Part shown: positions 10,532-24,000 of the stretch, in pieces
How the letters are laid out: each line of letters begins with the position of its first letter
Numbering within the stretch: position 1 is the first letter of the stretch
Source of the DNA: Auanema rhodensis
Lineage: Eukaryota; Nematoda; Chromadorea; Rhabditida; Rhabditidae
Assembly (NCBI GenBank): GCA_964057225.1
Contig: OZ059899.1
Coordinates: 21,026,501 to 21,090,500, forward strand
Direction: 5' to 3'
Length of the DNA: 64,000 nucleotides
Made by a program: the position numbers and the translations under genes
The notes under the pieces: model-generated
What the model was told of the DNA's origin: nothing
What the model saw: the letters and a program-made list of their open reading frames with translations, nothing else
Database searches by the model: none

Positions 10532-13500
10532 CACCGAGATATCAACTGATATAAGTTCACACTTATATCCTCGATTTTCACCCTGAAGAATTAATTTTTT
10601 CGTTGAATAACATTGTCCATCGTCTTTGCCTTGAAAAAAGGAATCTAAAAACATCTACTTTTTGCTAAATTATTTTGAAATTTTTCGAAAAAATTTTTGT
10701 CAAAATGTTTTTGGAAGCAATGTTGAGTGTACATGGAAACTCAACATACACTAATGCATCATTTTTCAAACGATCATAACTAATTTTTGTATTAAGCGTT
10801 TCTCAATGTAGTATAGTGCATTCGATGCGGATTTTTAAGCTGCGTCGATCTGTGTTATCATATTTGCGCTAGCTTAAAAATGCACCGAGATATCAACTGA
10901 TATAAGTTCACACTTATATCCTCAATTTTCACCCTGAAGAATTAATTTTTTCGTTGAATAACATTGTCCATCGTCTTTGCCTTGAAAAAAGGAATCTAAA
11001 AACATCTACTTTTTGCTAAATTATTTTGAAATTTTTCGAAAAAATTTTTGTCAAAATGTTTTTGGAAGCAATGTTGAGTGTACATGGAAACTCAACGTAC
11101 ACTAATGCATCATTTTTCAAACGATCATAACTAATTTTTGTATTAAGCGTTTCTCAATGTAGTATAGTGCATTCGATGCGGATTTTTAAGCTGCGTCGAT
11201 CTGTGTTATCCGATTTGCGCTAGCTTAAAAATGCACCGAGATATCAACTGATATAAGTTCACACTTATATCCTCGATTTTCACCCTGAAGAATTAATTTT
11301 TTCGTTGAATAACATTGTCCATCGTCTTTGCCTTGAAAAAAGGAATCTAAAAACATCTACTTTTTGCTAAATTATTTTGAAATTTTTCGAAAAAATTTTT
11401 GTCAAAATGTTTTTGGAAGCAATGTTGAGTGTACATGGAAACTCAACATACACTAATGCATCATTTTTCAAACGATCATAACTAATTTTTGTATTAAGCG
11501 TTTCTCAATGTAGTATAGTGCATTCGATGCGGATTTTTAAGCTGCGTCGATCTGTGTTATCATATTTGCGCTAGCTTAAAAATGCACCGAGATATCAACT
11601 GATATAAGTTCACACTTATATCCTCAATTTTCACCCTGAAGAATTAATTTTTTCGTTGAATAACATTGTCCATCGTCTTTGCCTTGAAAAAAGGAATCTA
11701 AAAACATCTACTTTTTGCTAAATTATTTTGAAATTTTTCGAAAAAATTTTTGTCAAAATGTTTTTGGAAGCAATGTTGAGTGTACATGGAAACTCAACGT
11801 ACACTAATGCATCATTTTTCAAACGATCATAACTAATTTTTGTATTAAGCGTTTCTCAATGTAGTATAGTGCATTCGATGCGGATTTTTAAGCTGCGTCG
11901 ATCTGTGTTATCAGATTTGCGCTAGCTTAAAAATGCACCGAGATATCAACTGATATAAGTTCACACTTATATCCTCAATTTTCACCCTGAAGAATTAATT
12001 TTTTCGTTGAATAACATTGTCCATCGTCTTTGCCTTGAAAAAAGGAATCTAAAAACATCTACTTTTCGCTAAATTATTTTGAAATTTTTCGAAAAAATTT
12101 TTGTCAAAATGTTTTTGGAAGCAATGTTGAGTGTACATGGAAACTCAACATACACTAATGCATCATTTTTCAAACGATCATAACTAATTTTTGTATTAAG
12201 CGTTTCTCAATGTAGTATAGTGCATTCGATGCGGATTTTTAAGCTGCGTCGATCTGTGTTATCATATTTGCGCTAGCTTAAAAATGCACCGAGATATCAA
12301 CTGATATAAGTTCACACTTATATCCTCAATTTTCACCCTGAAGAATTAATTTTTTCGTTGAATAACATTGTCCATCGTCTTTGCCTTGAAAAAAGGAATC
12401 TAAAAACATCTACTTTTTGCTAAATTATTTTGAAATTTTTCGAAAAAATTTTTGTCAAAATGTTTTTGGAAGCAATGTTGAGTGTACATGGAAACTCAAC
12501 GTACACTAATGCATCATTTTTCAAACGATCATAACTAATTTTTGTATTAAGCGTTTCTTAATGTAGTATAGTGCATTCGATGCGGATTTTTAAGCTGCGT
12601 CGATCTGTGTTATCAGATTTGCGCTAGCTTAAAAATGCACCGAGATATCAACTGATATAAGTTCACACTTATATCCTCGATTTTCACCCTGAAGAATTAA
12701 TTTTTTCGTTGAATAACATTGTCCATCGTCTTTGCCTTGAAAAAAGGAATCTAAAAACATCTACTTTTTGCTAAATTATTTTGAAATTTTTCGAAAAAAT
12801 TTTTGTCAAAATGTTTTTGGAAGCAATGTTGAGTGTACATGGAAACTCAACATACACTAATGCATCATTTTTCAAACGATCATAACTAATTTTTGTATTA
12901 AGCGTTTCTCAATGTAGTATAGTGCATTCGATGCGGATTTTTAAGCTGCGTCGATCTGTGTTATCATATTTGCGCTAGCTTAAAAATGCACCGAGATATC
13001 AACTGATATAAGTTCACACTTATATCCTCAATTTTCACCCTGAAGAATTAATTTTTTCGTTGAATAACATTGTCCATCGTCTTTGCCTTGAAAAAAGGAA
13101 TCTAAAAACATCTACTTTTTGCTAAATTATTTTGAAATTTTTCGAAAAAATTTTTGTCAAAATGTTTTTGGAAGCAATGTTGAGTGTACATGGAAACTCA
13201 ACGTACACTAATGCATCATTTTTCAAACGATCATAACTAATTTTTGTATTAAGCGTTTCTCAATGTAGTATAGTGCATTCGATGCGGATTTTTAAGCTGC
13301 GTCGATCTGTGTTATCAGATTTGCGCTAGCTTAAAAATGCACCGAGATATCAACTGATATAAGTTCACACTTATATCCTCGATTTTCACCCTGAAGAATT
13401 AATTTTTTCGTTGAATAACATTGTCCATCGTCTTTGCCTTGAAAAAAGGAATCTAAAAACATCTACTTTTTGCTAAATTATTTTGAAATTTTTCGAAAAA

Positions 13501-14041
13501 ATTTTTGTCAAAATGTTTTTGGAAGCAATGTTGAGTGTACATGGAAACTCAACATACACTAATGCATCATTTTTCAAACGATCATAACTAATTTTTGTAT
13601 TAAGCGTTTCTCAATGTAGTATAGTGCATTCGATGCGGATTTTTAAGCTGCGTCGATCTGTGTTATCATATTTGCGCTAGCTTAAAAATGCACCGAGATA
13701 TCAACTGATATAAGTTCACACTTATATCCTCAATTTTCACCCTGAAGAATTAATTTTTTCGTTGAATAACATTGTCCATCGTCTTTGCCTTGAAAAAAGG
13801 AATCTAAAAACATCTACTTTTTGCTAAATTATTTTGAAATTTTTCGAAAAAATTTTTGTCAAAATGTTTTTGGAAGCAATGTTGAGTGTACATGGAAACT
13901 CAACGTACACTAATGCATCATTTTTCAAACGATCATAACTAATTTTTGTATTAAGCGTTTCTCAATGTAGTATAGTGCATTCGATGCGGATTTTTAAGCT
14001 GCGTCGATCTGTGTTATCATATTTGCGCTAGCTTAAAAATG
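10532..14041. repeat. Dimeric HOR, 702-bp period (M31-M40)
   Basis: Most monomers alternate between one ending in TATCATATTT (T330) with A215 and one with A42 and G215 ending in TATCAGATTT. Pairs are M31/M32, M33/M34, M35/M36, M37/M38 and M39/M40. The last partner, M40, keeps T330, so the alternation slips there. M32 has a private TATCCGATTT. M35 carries C132 and A42, and M36 carries CTTAATG; these two mark the start of the 7-mer units that overlap this block. Confidence 0.82.
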
Positions 14042-16849
14042 CACCGAGATATCAACTGATATAAGTTCACACTTATATCCTCAATTTTCACCCTGAAGAA
14101 TTAATTTTTTCGTTGAATAACATTGTCCATCGTCTTTGCCTTGAAAAAAGGAATCTAAAAACATCTACTTTTTGCTAAATTATTTTGAAATTTTTCGAAA
14201 AAATTTTTGTCAAAATGTTTTTGGAAGCAATGTTGAGTGTACATGGAAACTCAACGTACACTAATGCATCATTTTTCAAACGATCATAACTAATTTTTGT
14301 ATTAAGCGTTTCTCAATGTAGTATAGTGCATTCGATGCGGATTTTTAAGCTGCGTCGATCTGTGTTATCAGATTTGCGCTAGCTTAAAAATGCACCGAGA
14401 TATCAACTGATATAAGTTCACACTTATATCCTCAATTTTCACCCTGAAGAATTAATTTTTTCGTTGAATAACATTGTCCATCGTCTTTGCCTTGAAAAAA
14501 GGAATCTAAAAACATCTACTTTTCGCTAAATTATTTTGAAATTTTTCGAAAAAATTTTTGTCAAAATGTTTTTGGAAGCAATGTTGAGTGTACATGGAAA
14601 CTCAACATACACTAATGCATCATTTTTCAAACGATCATAACTAATTTTTGTATTAAGCGTTTCTCAATGTAGTATAGTGCATTCGATGCGGATTTTTAAG
14701 CTGCGTCGATCTGTGTTATCATATTTGCGCTAGCTTAAAAATGCACCGAGATATCAACTGATATAAGTTCACACTTATATCCTCAATTTTCACCCTGAAG
14801 AATTAATTTTTTCGTTGAATAACATTGTCCATCGTCTTTGCCTTGAAAAAAGGAATCTAAAAACATCTACTTTTTGCTAAATTATTTTGAAATTTTTCGA
14901 AAAAATTTTTGTCAAAATGTTTTTGGAAGCAATGTTGAGTGTACATGGAAACTCAACGTACACTAATGCATCATTTTTCAAACGATCATAACTAATTTTT
15001 GTATTAAGCGTTTCTTAATGTAGTATAGTGCATTCGATGCGGATTTTTAAGCTGCGTCGATCTGTGTTATCAGATTTGCGCTAGCTTAAAAATGCACCGA
15101 GATATCAACTGATATAAGTTCACACTTATATCCTCGATTTTCACCCTGAAGAATTAATTTTTTCGTTGAATAACATTGTCCATCGTCTTTGCCTTGAAAG
15201 AAGGAATTTAAAAACATCTACTTTTTGCTAAATTATTTTGAAATTTTTCGGAAAAATTTTTGTCAAAATGTTTTTGGAAGCAATGTTGAGTGTACATGGA
15301 AACTCAACATACACTAAGGCATCATTTTTCAAACGATCATAACTAATTTTTGTATTAAGCGTTTTTCAATGTAGTACAGTGCATTCGATGCGGATTTTTA
15401 AGCTGCGTCGATCTGTGTTATCATATTTGCGCTAGCTTAAAAATGCACCGAGATATCAACTGATATAAGTTCACACTTATATCCTCAATTTTCACCCTGA
15501 AGAATTAATTTTTTCGTTGAATAACATTGTCCATCGTCTTTGCCTTGAAAAAAGGAATCTAAAAACATCTACTTTTTGCTAAATTATTTTGAAAATTTTC
15601 GAAAAAATTTTTGTCAAAATGTTTTTGGAAGCAATGTTGAGTGTACATGGAAACTCAACGTACACTAATGCATCATTTTTCAAACGATCATAACTAATTT
15701 TTGTATTAAGCGTTTCTCAATGTAGTATAGTGCATTCGATGCGGATTTTTAAGCTACGTCGATCTGTGTTATCAGATTTGCGCTAGCTTAAAAATGCACC
15801 GAGATATCAACTGATATAAGTTCACACTTATATCCTCGATTTTCACCCTGAAGAATTAATTTTTTCGTTGAATAACATTGTCCATCGTCTTTGCCTTGAA
15901 AAAAGGAATCTAAAAACATCTACTTTTTGCTGAATTATTTTGAAAATTTTCGAAAAAATTTTTGTCAAAATGTTTTTGGAAGCAATGTTGAGTGTACATG
16001 GAAACTCAACGTACACTAATGCATCATTTTTCAAACGATCATAACTAATTTTTGTATTAAGCGTTTCTCAATGTAGTATAGTGCATTCGATGCGGATTTT
16101 TAAGCTGCGTCGATCTGTGTTATCATATTTGCGCTAGCTTAAAAATGCACCGAGATATCAACTGATATAAGTTCACACTTATATCCTCGATTTTCACCCT
16201 GAAGAATTAATTTTTTCGTTGAATAACATTGTCCATCGTCTTTGCCTTGAAAAAAGGAATCTAAAAACATCTACTTTTTGCTAAATTATTTTGAAATTTT
16301 TCGAAAAAATTTTTGTCAAAATGTTTTTGGAAGCAATGTTGAGTGTACATGGAAACTCAACGTACACTAATGCATCATTTTTCAAACGATCATAACTAAT
16401 TTTTGTATTAAGCGTTTCTCAATGTAGTATAGTGCATTCGATGCGGATTTTTAAGCTGCGTCGATCTGTGTTATCATATTTGCGCTAGCTTAAAAATGCA
16501 CCGAGATATCAACTGATATAAGTTCACACTTATATCCTCAATTTTCACCCTGAAGAATTAATTTTTTCGTTGAATAACATTGTCCATCGTCTTTGCCTTG
16601 AAAAAAGGAATCTAAAAACATCTACTTTTTGCTAAATTATTTTGAAATTTTTCGAAAAAATTTTTGTCAAAATGTTTTTGGAAGCAATGTTGAGTGTACA
16701 TGGAAACTCAACGTACACTAATGCATCATTTTTCAAACGATCATAACTAATTTTTGTATTAAGCGTTTCTCAATGTAGTATAGTGCATTCGATGCGGATT
16801 TTTAAGCTGCGTCGATCTGTGTTATCAGATTTGCGCTAGCTTAAAAATG
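11936..16849. repeat. 7-monomer HOR, two copies (M35-M41, M42-M48) and start of a third
   Basis: The pair C132 (TTTTCGC) then CTTAATG occurs at M35-M36, M42-M43 and M49-M50, starting at 11936, 14393 and 16850, exactly 2457 bp (7 x 351) apart each time. The positions that follow have diverged. M37 is plain, whereas M44 and M51 share GAAAGAAGG with TTTAAAAAC, G157 and C283. This shows a replaced segment within an otherwise regular 7-mer. Confidence 0.8.
15095..16147. repeat. Three-monomer marker cassette (M44-M46) reused elsewhere
   Basis: M44 has GAAAGAAGG, T114, G157, G224, a T271 change and C283. M45 has A42, GAAAATTTTCG (A150) and A311. M46 has G136 (TGCTGAATT) and A150. The ordered cassette recurs complete at M61-M63 (21062-22114) and M68-M70 (23519-24571), and as its first two monomers at M51-M52 (17552-18253). 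M68 adds T90 (CCATTGTC) and M69 adds TATCATCAAT and TTGAGAAAAGG. The cassette is a good landmark for tracing block movement. Confidence 0.85.
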
Positions 16850-18253
16850 CACCGAGATATCAACTGATATAAGTTCACACTTATATCCTCAATTTTCACC
16901 CTGAAGAATTAATTTTTTCGTTGAATAACATTGTCCATCGTCTTTGCCTTGAAAAAAGGAATCTAAAAACATCTACTTTTCGCTAAATTATTTTGAAATT
17001 TTTCGAAAAAATTTTTGTCAAAATGTTTTTGGAAGCAATGTTGAGTGTACATGGAAACTCAACATACACTAATGCATCATTTTTCAAACGATCATAACTA
17101 ATTTTTGTATTAAGCGTTTCTCAATGTAGTATAGTGCATTCGATGCGGATTTTTAAGCTGCGTCGATCTGTGTTATCATATTTGCGCTAGCTTAAAAATG
17201 CACCGAGATATCAACTGATATAAGTTCACACTTATATCCTCAATTTTCACCCTGAAGAATTAATTTTTTCGTTGAATAACATTGTCCATCGTCTTTGCCT
17301 TGAAAAAAGGAATCTAAAAACATCTACTTTTTGCTAAATTATTTTGAAATTTTTCGAAAAAATTTTTGTCAAAATGTTTTTGGAAGCAATGTTGAGTGTA
17401 CATGGAAACTCAACGTACACTAATGCATCATTTTTCAAACGATCATAACTAATTTTTGTATTAAGCGTTTCTTAATGTAGTATAGTGCATTCGATGCGGA
17501 TTTTTAAGCTGCGTCGATCTGTGTTATCAGATTTGCGCTAGCTTAAAAATGCACCGAGATATCAACTGATATAAGTTCACACTTATATCCTCGATTTTCA
17601 CCCTGAAGAATTAATTTTTTCGTTGAATAACATTGTCCATCGTCTTTGCCTTGAAAGAAGGAATTTAAAAACATCTACTTTTTGCTAAATTATTTTGAAA
17701 TTTTTCGGAAAAATTTTTGTCAAAATGTTTTTGGAAGCAATGTTGAGTGTACATGGAAACTCAACATACACTAAGGCATCATTTTTCAAACGATCATAAC
17801 TAATTTTTGTATTAAGCGTTTTTCAATGTAGTACAGTGCATTCGATGCGGATTTTTAAGCTGCGTCGATCTGTGTTATCATATTTGCGCTAGCTTAAAAA
17901 TGCACCGAGATATCAACTGATATAAGTTCACACTTATATCCTCAATTTTCACCCTGAAGAATTAATTTTTTCGTTGAATAACATTGTCCATCGTCTTTGC
18001 CTTGAAAAAAGGAATCTAAAAACATCTACTTTTTGCTAAATTATTTTGAAAATTTTCGAAAAAATTTTTGTCAAAATGTTTTTGGAAGCAATGTTGAGTG
18101 TACATGGAAACTCAACGTACACTAATGCATCATTTTTCAAACGATCATAACTAATTTTTGTATTAAGCGTTTCTCAATGTAGTATAGTGCATTCGATGCG
18201 GATTTTTAAGCTACGTCGATCTGTGTTATCAGATTTGCGCTAGCTTAAAAATG
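16850..18253. repeat. M49-M52: third, partial 7-mer unit
   Basis: M49 (C132, A42), M50 (CTTAATG), M51 (GAAAGAAGG cassette monomer) and M52 (A150, A311) repeat M42-M45 in order at a 2457-bp offset. The expected G136 monomer (as in M46) does not follow. M53, with AAAAGCATC and T267, begins instead, so a junction lies near 18254. Confidence 0.8.
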
Positions 18254-21061
18254 CACCGAGATATCAACTGATATAAGTTCACACTTATATCCTCGATTTT
18301 CACCCTGAAGAATTAATTTTTTCGTTGAATAACATTGTCCATCGTCTTTGCCTTGAAAAAAGGAATCTAAAAGCATCTACTTTTTGCTAAATTATTTCGA
18401 AATTTTTTGAAAAAATTTTTGTCAAAATGTTTTTGGAAGCAATGTTGAGTGTACATGGAAACTCAACATACACTAATGCATCATTTTTCAAACGATCATA
18501 ACTAATTTTTGTATTAAGCTTTTCTCAATGTAGTATAGTGCATTCGATGCGGATTTTTAAGCTGCGTCGATCTGTGTTATCAGATTTGCGCTAGCTTAAA
18601 AATGCACCGAGATATCAACTGATATAAGTTCACACTTGAATCCTCGATTTTCACCCTGAAGAATTAATTTTTTCGTTAAATAACATTGTCCATCGTCTTT
18701 GCCTTGAAAAAAGGAATCTAAAAACATCTACTTTTTGCTAAATTATTTTGAAATTTTTTGAAAAAATTTTTGTCAAAATGTTTTTGGAAGCAATGTTGAG
18801 TGTACATGGAAACTCAACATACACTAATGCATCATTTTTCAAACGATCATAACTAATTTTTGTATTAAGCTTTTCTCAATGTAGTATAGTGCATTCGATG
18901 CGGATTTTTAAGCTGCGTCGATCTGTGTTATCAGATTTGCGCTAGCTTAAAAATGCACCGAGATATCAACTGATATAAGTTCACACTTATATCCTCGATT
19001 TTCACCCTGAAGAATTAATTTTTTCGTTGAATAACATTGTCCATCGTCTTTGCCTTGAAAAAAGGAATCTAAAAACATCTACTTTTTGCTAAATTATTTT
19101 GAAATTTTTTGAAAAAATTTTTGTCAAAATGTTTTTGGAAGCAATGTTGAGTGTACATGGAAACTCAACATACACTAATGCATCATTTTTCAAACGATCA
19201 TAACTAATTTTTGTATTAAGCTTTTCTCAATGTAGTATAGTGCATTCGATACGGATTTTTAAGCTGCGTCGATCTGTGTTATCAGATTTGCGCTAGCTTA
19301 AAAATGCACCGAGATATCAACTGATATAAGTTCACACTTATATCCTCAATTTTCACCCTGAAGAAATAATTTTTTCGTTGAATAACATTGTCCATCGTCT
19401 TTGCCTTGAAAAAAGGAATCTAAAAACATCTACTTTTTGCTAAATTATTTTGAAATTTTTCGAAAAAATTTTTGTCAAAATGTTTTTGGAAGCAATGTTG
19501 AGTGTACATGGAAACTCAACATACACTAATGCATCATTTTTCAAACGATCATAACTAATTTTTGTATCAAGCGTTTCTCAATGTAGTATAGTGCATTCGA
19601 TGCGGATTTTTAAGCTACGTCGATCTGTGTTATCAGATTTGCGCTAGCTTAAAAATGCACCGAGATATCAACTGATATAAGTTCACACTTATATCCTCGA
19701 TTTTCACCCTGAAGAATTAATTTTTTCGTTGAATAACATTGTCCATCGTCTTTGCCTTGAAAAAAGGAATCTAAAAGCATCTACTTTTTGCTAAATTATT
19801 TCGAAATTTTTTGAAAAAATTTTTGTCAAAATGTTTTTGGAAGCAATGTTGAGTGTACATGGAAACTCAACATACACTAATGCATCATTTTTCAAACGAT
19901 CATAACTAATTTTTGTATTAAGCTTTTCTCAATGTAGTATAGTGCATTCGATGCGGATTTTTAAGCTGCGTCGATCTGTGTTATCAGATTTGCGCTAGCT
20001 TAAAAATGCACCGAGATATCAACTGATATAAGTTCACACTTGAATCCTCGATTTTCACCCTGAAGAATTAATTTTTTCGTTAAATAACATTGTCCATCGT
20101 CTTTGCCTTGAAAAAAGGAATCTAAAAACATCTACTTTTTGCTAAATTATTTTGAAATTTTTTGAAAAAATTTTTGTCAAAATGTTTTTGGAAGCAATGT
20201 TGAGTGTACATGGAAACTCAACATACACTAATGCATCATTTTTCAAACGATCATAACTAATTTTTGTATTAAGCTTTTCTCAATGTAGTATAGTGCATTC
20301 GATGCGGATTTTTAAGCTGCGTCGATCTGTGTTATCAGATTTGCGCTAGCTTAAAAATGCACCGAGATATCAACTGATATAAGTTCACACTTATATCCTC
20401 GATTTTCACCCTGAAGAATTAATTTTTTCGTTGAATAACATTGTCCATCGTCTTTGCCTTGAAAAAAGGAATCTAAAAACATCTACTTTTTGCTAAATTA
20501 TTTTGAAATTTTTTGAAAAAATTTTTGTCAAAATGTTTTTGGAAGCAATGTTGAGTGTACATGGAAACTCAACATACACTAATGCATCATTTTTCAAACG
20601 ATCATAACTAATTTTTGTATTAAGCTTTTCTCAATGTAGTATAGTGCATTCGATACGGATTTTTAAGCTGCGTCGATCTGTGTTATCAGATTTGCGCTAG
20701 CTTAAAAATGCACCGAGATATCAACTGATATAAGTTCACACTTATATCCTCAATTTTCACCCTGAAGAAATAATTTTTTCGTTGAATAACATTGTCCATC
20801 GTCTTTGCCTTGAAAAAAGGAATCTAAAAACATCTACTTTTTGCTAAATTATTTTGAAATTTTTCGAAAAAATTTTTGTCAAAATGTTTTTGGAAGCAAT
20901 GTTGAGTGTACATGGAAACTCAACGTACACTAATGCATCATTTTTCAAACGATCATAACTAATTTTTGTATTAAGCGTTTCTCAATGTAGTATAGTGCAT
21001 TCGATGCGGATTTTTAAGCTGCGTCGATCTGTGTTATCAGATTTGCGCTAGCTTAAAAATG
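18254..21061. repeat. 4-monomer HOR, two copies (M53-M56, M57-M60)
   Basis: The period is 1404 bp. M53/M57 share AAAAGCATC and TTTCGAAAT. M54/M58 share CACTTGAATCC and CGTTAAATAAC. M55/M59 share CGATACGG. M56/M60 share A42 and GAAGAAATAAT. The match fails in the 3' half of the last pair: M56 has A215, C262 and A311, whereas M60 has G215, T262 and G311. The second copy therefore ends inside M60. Confidence 0.88.
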
Positions 21062-24000
21062 CACCGAGATATCAACTGATATAAGTTCACACTTATATCC
21101 TCGATTTTCACCCTGAAGAATTAATTTTTTCGTTGAATAACATTGTCCATCGTCTTTGCCTTGAAAGAAGGAATTTAAAAACATCTACTTTTTGCTAAAT
21201 TATTTTGAAATTTTTCGGAAAAATTTTTGTCAAAATGTTTTTGGAAGCAATGTTGAGTGTACATGGAAACTCAACATACACTAAGGCATCATTTTTCAAA
21301 CGATCATAACTAATTTTTGTATTAAGCGTTTTTCAATGTAGTACAGTGCATTCGATGCGGATTTTTAAGCTGCGTCGATCTGTGTTATCATATTTGCGCT
21401 AGCTTAAAAATGCACCGAGATATCAACTGATATAAGTTCACACTTATATCCTCAATTTTCACCCTGAAGAATTAATTTTTTCGTTGAATAACATTGTCCA
21501 TCGTCTTTGCCTTGAAAAAAGGAATCTAAAAACATCTACTTTTTGCTAAATTATTTTGAAAATTTTCGAAAAAATTTTTGTCAAAATGTTTTTGGAAGCA
21601 ATGTTGAGTGTACATGGAAACTCAACGTACACTAATGCATCATTTTTCAAACGATCATAACTAATTTTTGTATTAAGCGTTTCTCAATGTAGTATAGTGC
21701 ATTCGATGCGGATTTTTAAGCTACGTCGATCTGTGTTATCAGATTTGCGCTAGCTTAAAAATGCACCGAGATATCAACTGATATAAGTTCACACTTATAT
21801 CCTCGATTTTCACCCTGAAGAATTAATTTTTTCGTTGAATAACATTGTCCATCGTCTTTGCCTTGAAAAAAGGAATCTAAAAACATCTACTTTTTGCTGA
21901 ATTATTTTGAAAATTTTCGAAAAAATTTTTGTCAAAATGTTTTTGGAAGCAATGTTGAGTGTACATGGAAACTCAACGTACACTAATGCATCATTTTTCA
22001 AACGATCATAACTAATTTTTGTATTAAGCGTTTCTCAATGTAGTATAGTGCATTCGATGCGGATTTTTAAGCTGCGTCGATCTGTGTTATCATATTTGCG
22101 CTAGCTTAAAAATGCACCGAGATATCAACTGATATAAGTTCACACTTATATCCTCGATTTTCACCCTGAAGAATTAATTTTTTCGTTGAATAACATTGTC
22201 CATCGTCTTTGCCTTGAAAAAAGGAATCTAAAAGCATCTACTTTTTGCTAAATTATTTCGAAATTTTTTGAAAAAATTTTTGTCAAAATGTTTTTGGAAG
22301 CAATGTTGAGTGTACATGGAAACTCAACATACACTAATGCATCATTTTTCAAACGATCATAACTAATTTTTGTATTAAGCTTTTCTCAATGTAGTATAGT
22401 GCATTCGATGCGGATTTTTAAGCTGCGTCGATCTGTGTTATCAGATTTGCGCTAGCTTAAAAATGCACCGAGATATCAACTGATATAAGTTCACACTTGA
22501 ATCCTCGATTTTCACCCTGAAGAATTAATTTTTTCGTTAAATAACATTGTCCATCGTCTTTGCCTTGAAAAAAGGAATCTAAAAACATCTACTTTTTGCT
22601 AAATTATTTTGAAATTTTTTGAAAAAATTTTTGTCAAAATGTTTTTGGAAGCAATGTTGAGTGTACATGGAAACTCAACATACACTAATGCATCATTTTT
22701 CAAACGATCATAACTAATTTTTGTATTAAGCTTTTCTCAATGTAGTATAGTGCATTCGATGCGGATTTTTAAGCTGCGTCGATCTGTGTTATCAGATTTG
22801 CGCTAGCTTAAAAATGCACCGAGATATCAACTGATATAAGTTCACACTTATATCCTCGATTTTCACCCTGAAGAATTAATTTTTTCGTTGAATAACATTG
22901 TCCATCGTCTTTGCCTTGAAAAAAGGAATCTAAAAACATCTACTTTTTGCTAAATTATTTTGAAATTTTTTGAAAAAATTTTTGTCAAAATGTTTTTGGA
23001 AGCAATGTTGAGTGTACATGGAAACTCAACATACACTAATGCATCATTTTTCAAACGATCATAACTAATTTTTGTATTAAGCTTTTCTCAATGTAGTATA
23101 GTGCATTCGATGCGGATTTTTAAGCTGCGTCGATCTGTGTTATCAGATTTGCGCTAGCTTAAAAATGCACCGAGATATCAACTGATATAAGTTCACACTT
23201 ATATCCTCAATTTTCACCCTGAAGAATTAATTTTTTCGTTGAATAACATTGTCCATCGTCTTTGCCTTGAAAAAAGGAATCTAAAAACATCTACTTTTTG
23301 CTAAATTATTTTGAAATTTTTCGAAAAAATTTTTGTCAAAATGTTTTTGGAAGCAATGTTGAGTGTACATGGAAACTCAACGTACACTAATTCATCATTT
23401 TTCAAACGATCATAACTAATTTTTGTATTAAGCGTTTCTCAATGTAGTATAGTGCATTCGATGCGGATTTTTAAGCTGCGTCGATCTGTGTTATCAGATT
23501 TGCGCTAGCTTAAAAATGCACCGAGATATCAACTGATATAAGTTCACACTTATATCCTCGATTTTCACCCTGAAGAATTAATTTTTTCGTTGAATAACAT
23601 TGTCCATTGTCTTTGCCTTGAAAGAAGGAATTTAAAAACATCTACTTTTTGCTAAATTATTTTGAAATTTTTCGGAAAAATTTTTGTCAAAATGTTTTTG
23701 GAAGCAATGTTGAGTGTACATGGAAACTCAACATACACTAAGGCATCATTTTTCAAACGATCATAACTAATCTTTGTATTAAGCGTTTTTCAATGTAGTA
23801 CAGTGCATTCGATGCGGATTTTTAAGCTGCGTCGATCTGTGTTATCATATTTGCGCTAGCTTAAAAATGCACCGAGATATCAACTGATATAAGTTCACAC
23901 TTATATCATCAATTTTCACCCTGAAGAATTAATTTTTTCGTTGAATAACATTGTCCATCGTCTTTGCCTTGAGAAAAGGAATCTAAAAACATCTACTTTT

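Noticed and set aside
18605-18955. Pol III B-box-like TTGAATCC in M54, M58 and M65
   Set aside because: It lacks the GGTTC start and any A box at suitable spacing, and no tRNA-like cloverleaf forms; it is a two-base variant of the normal monomer.
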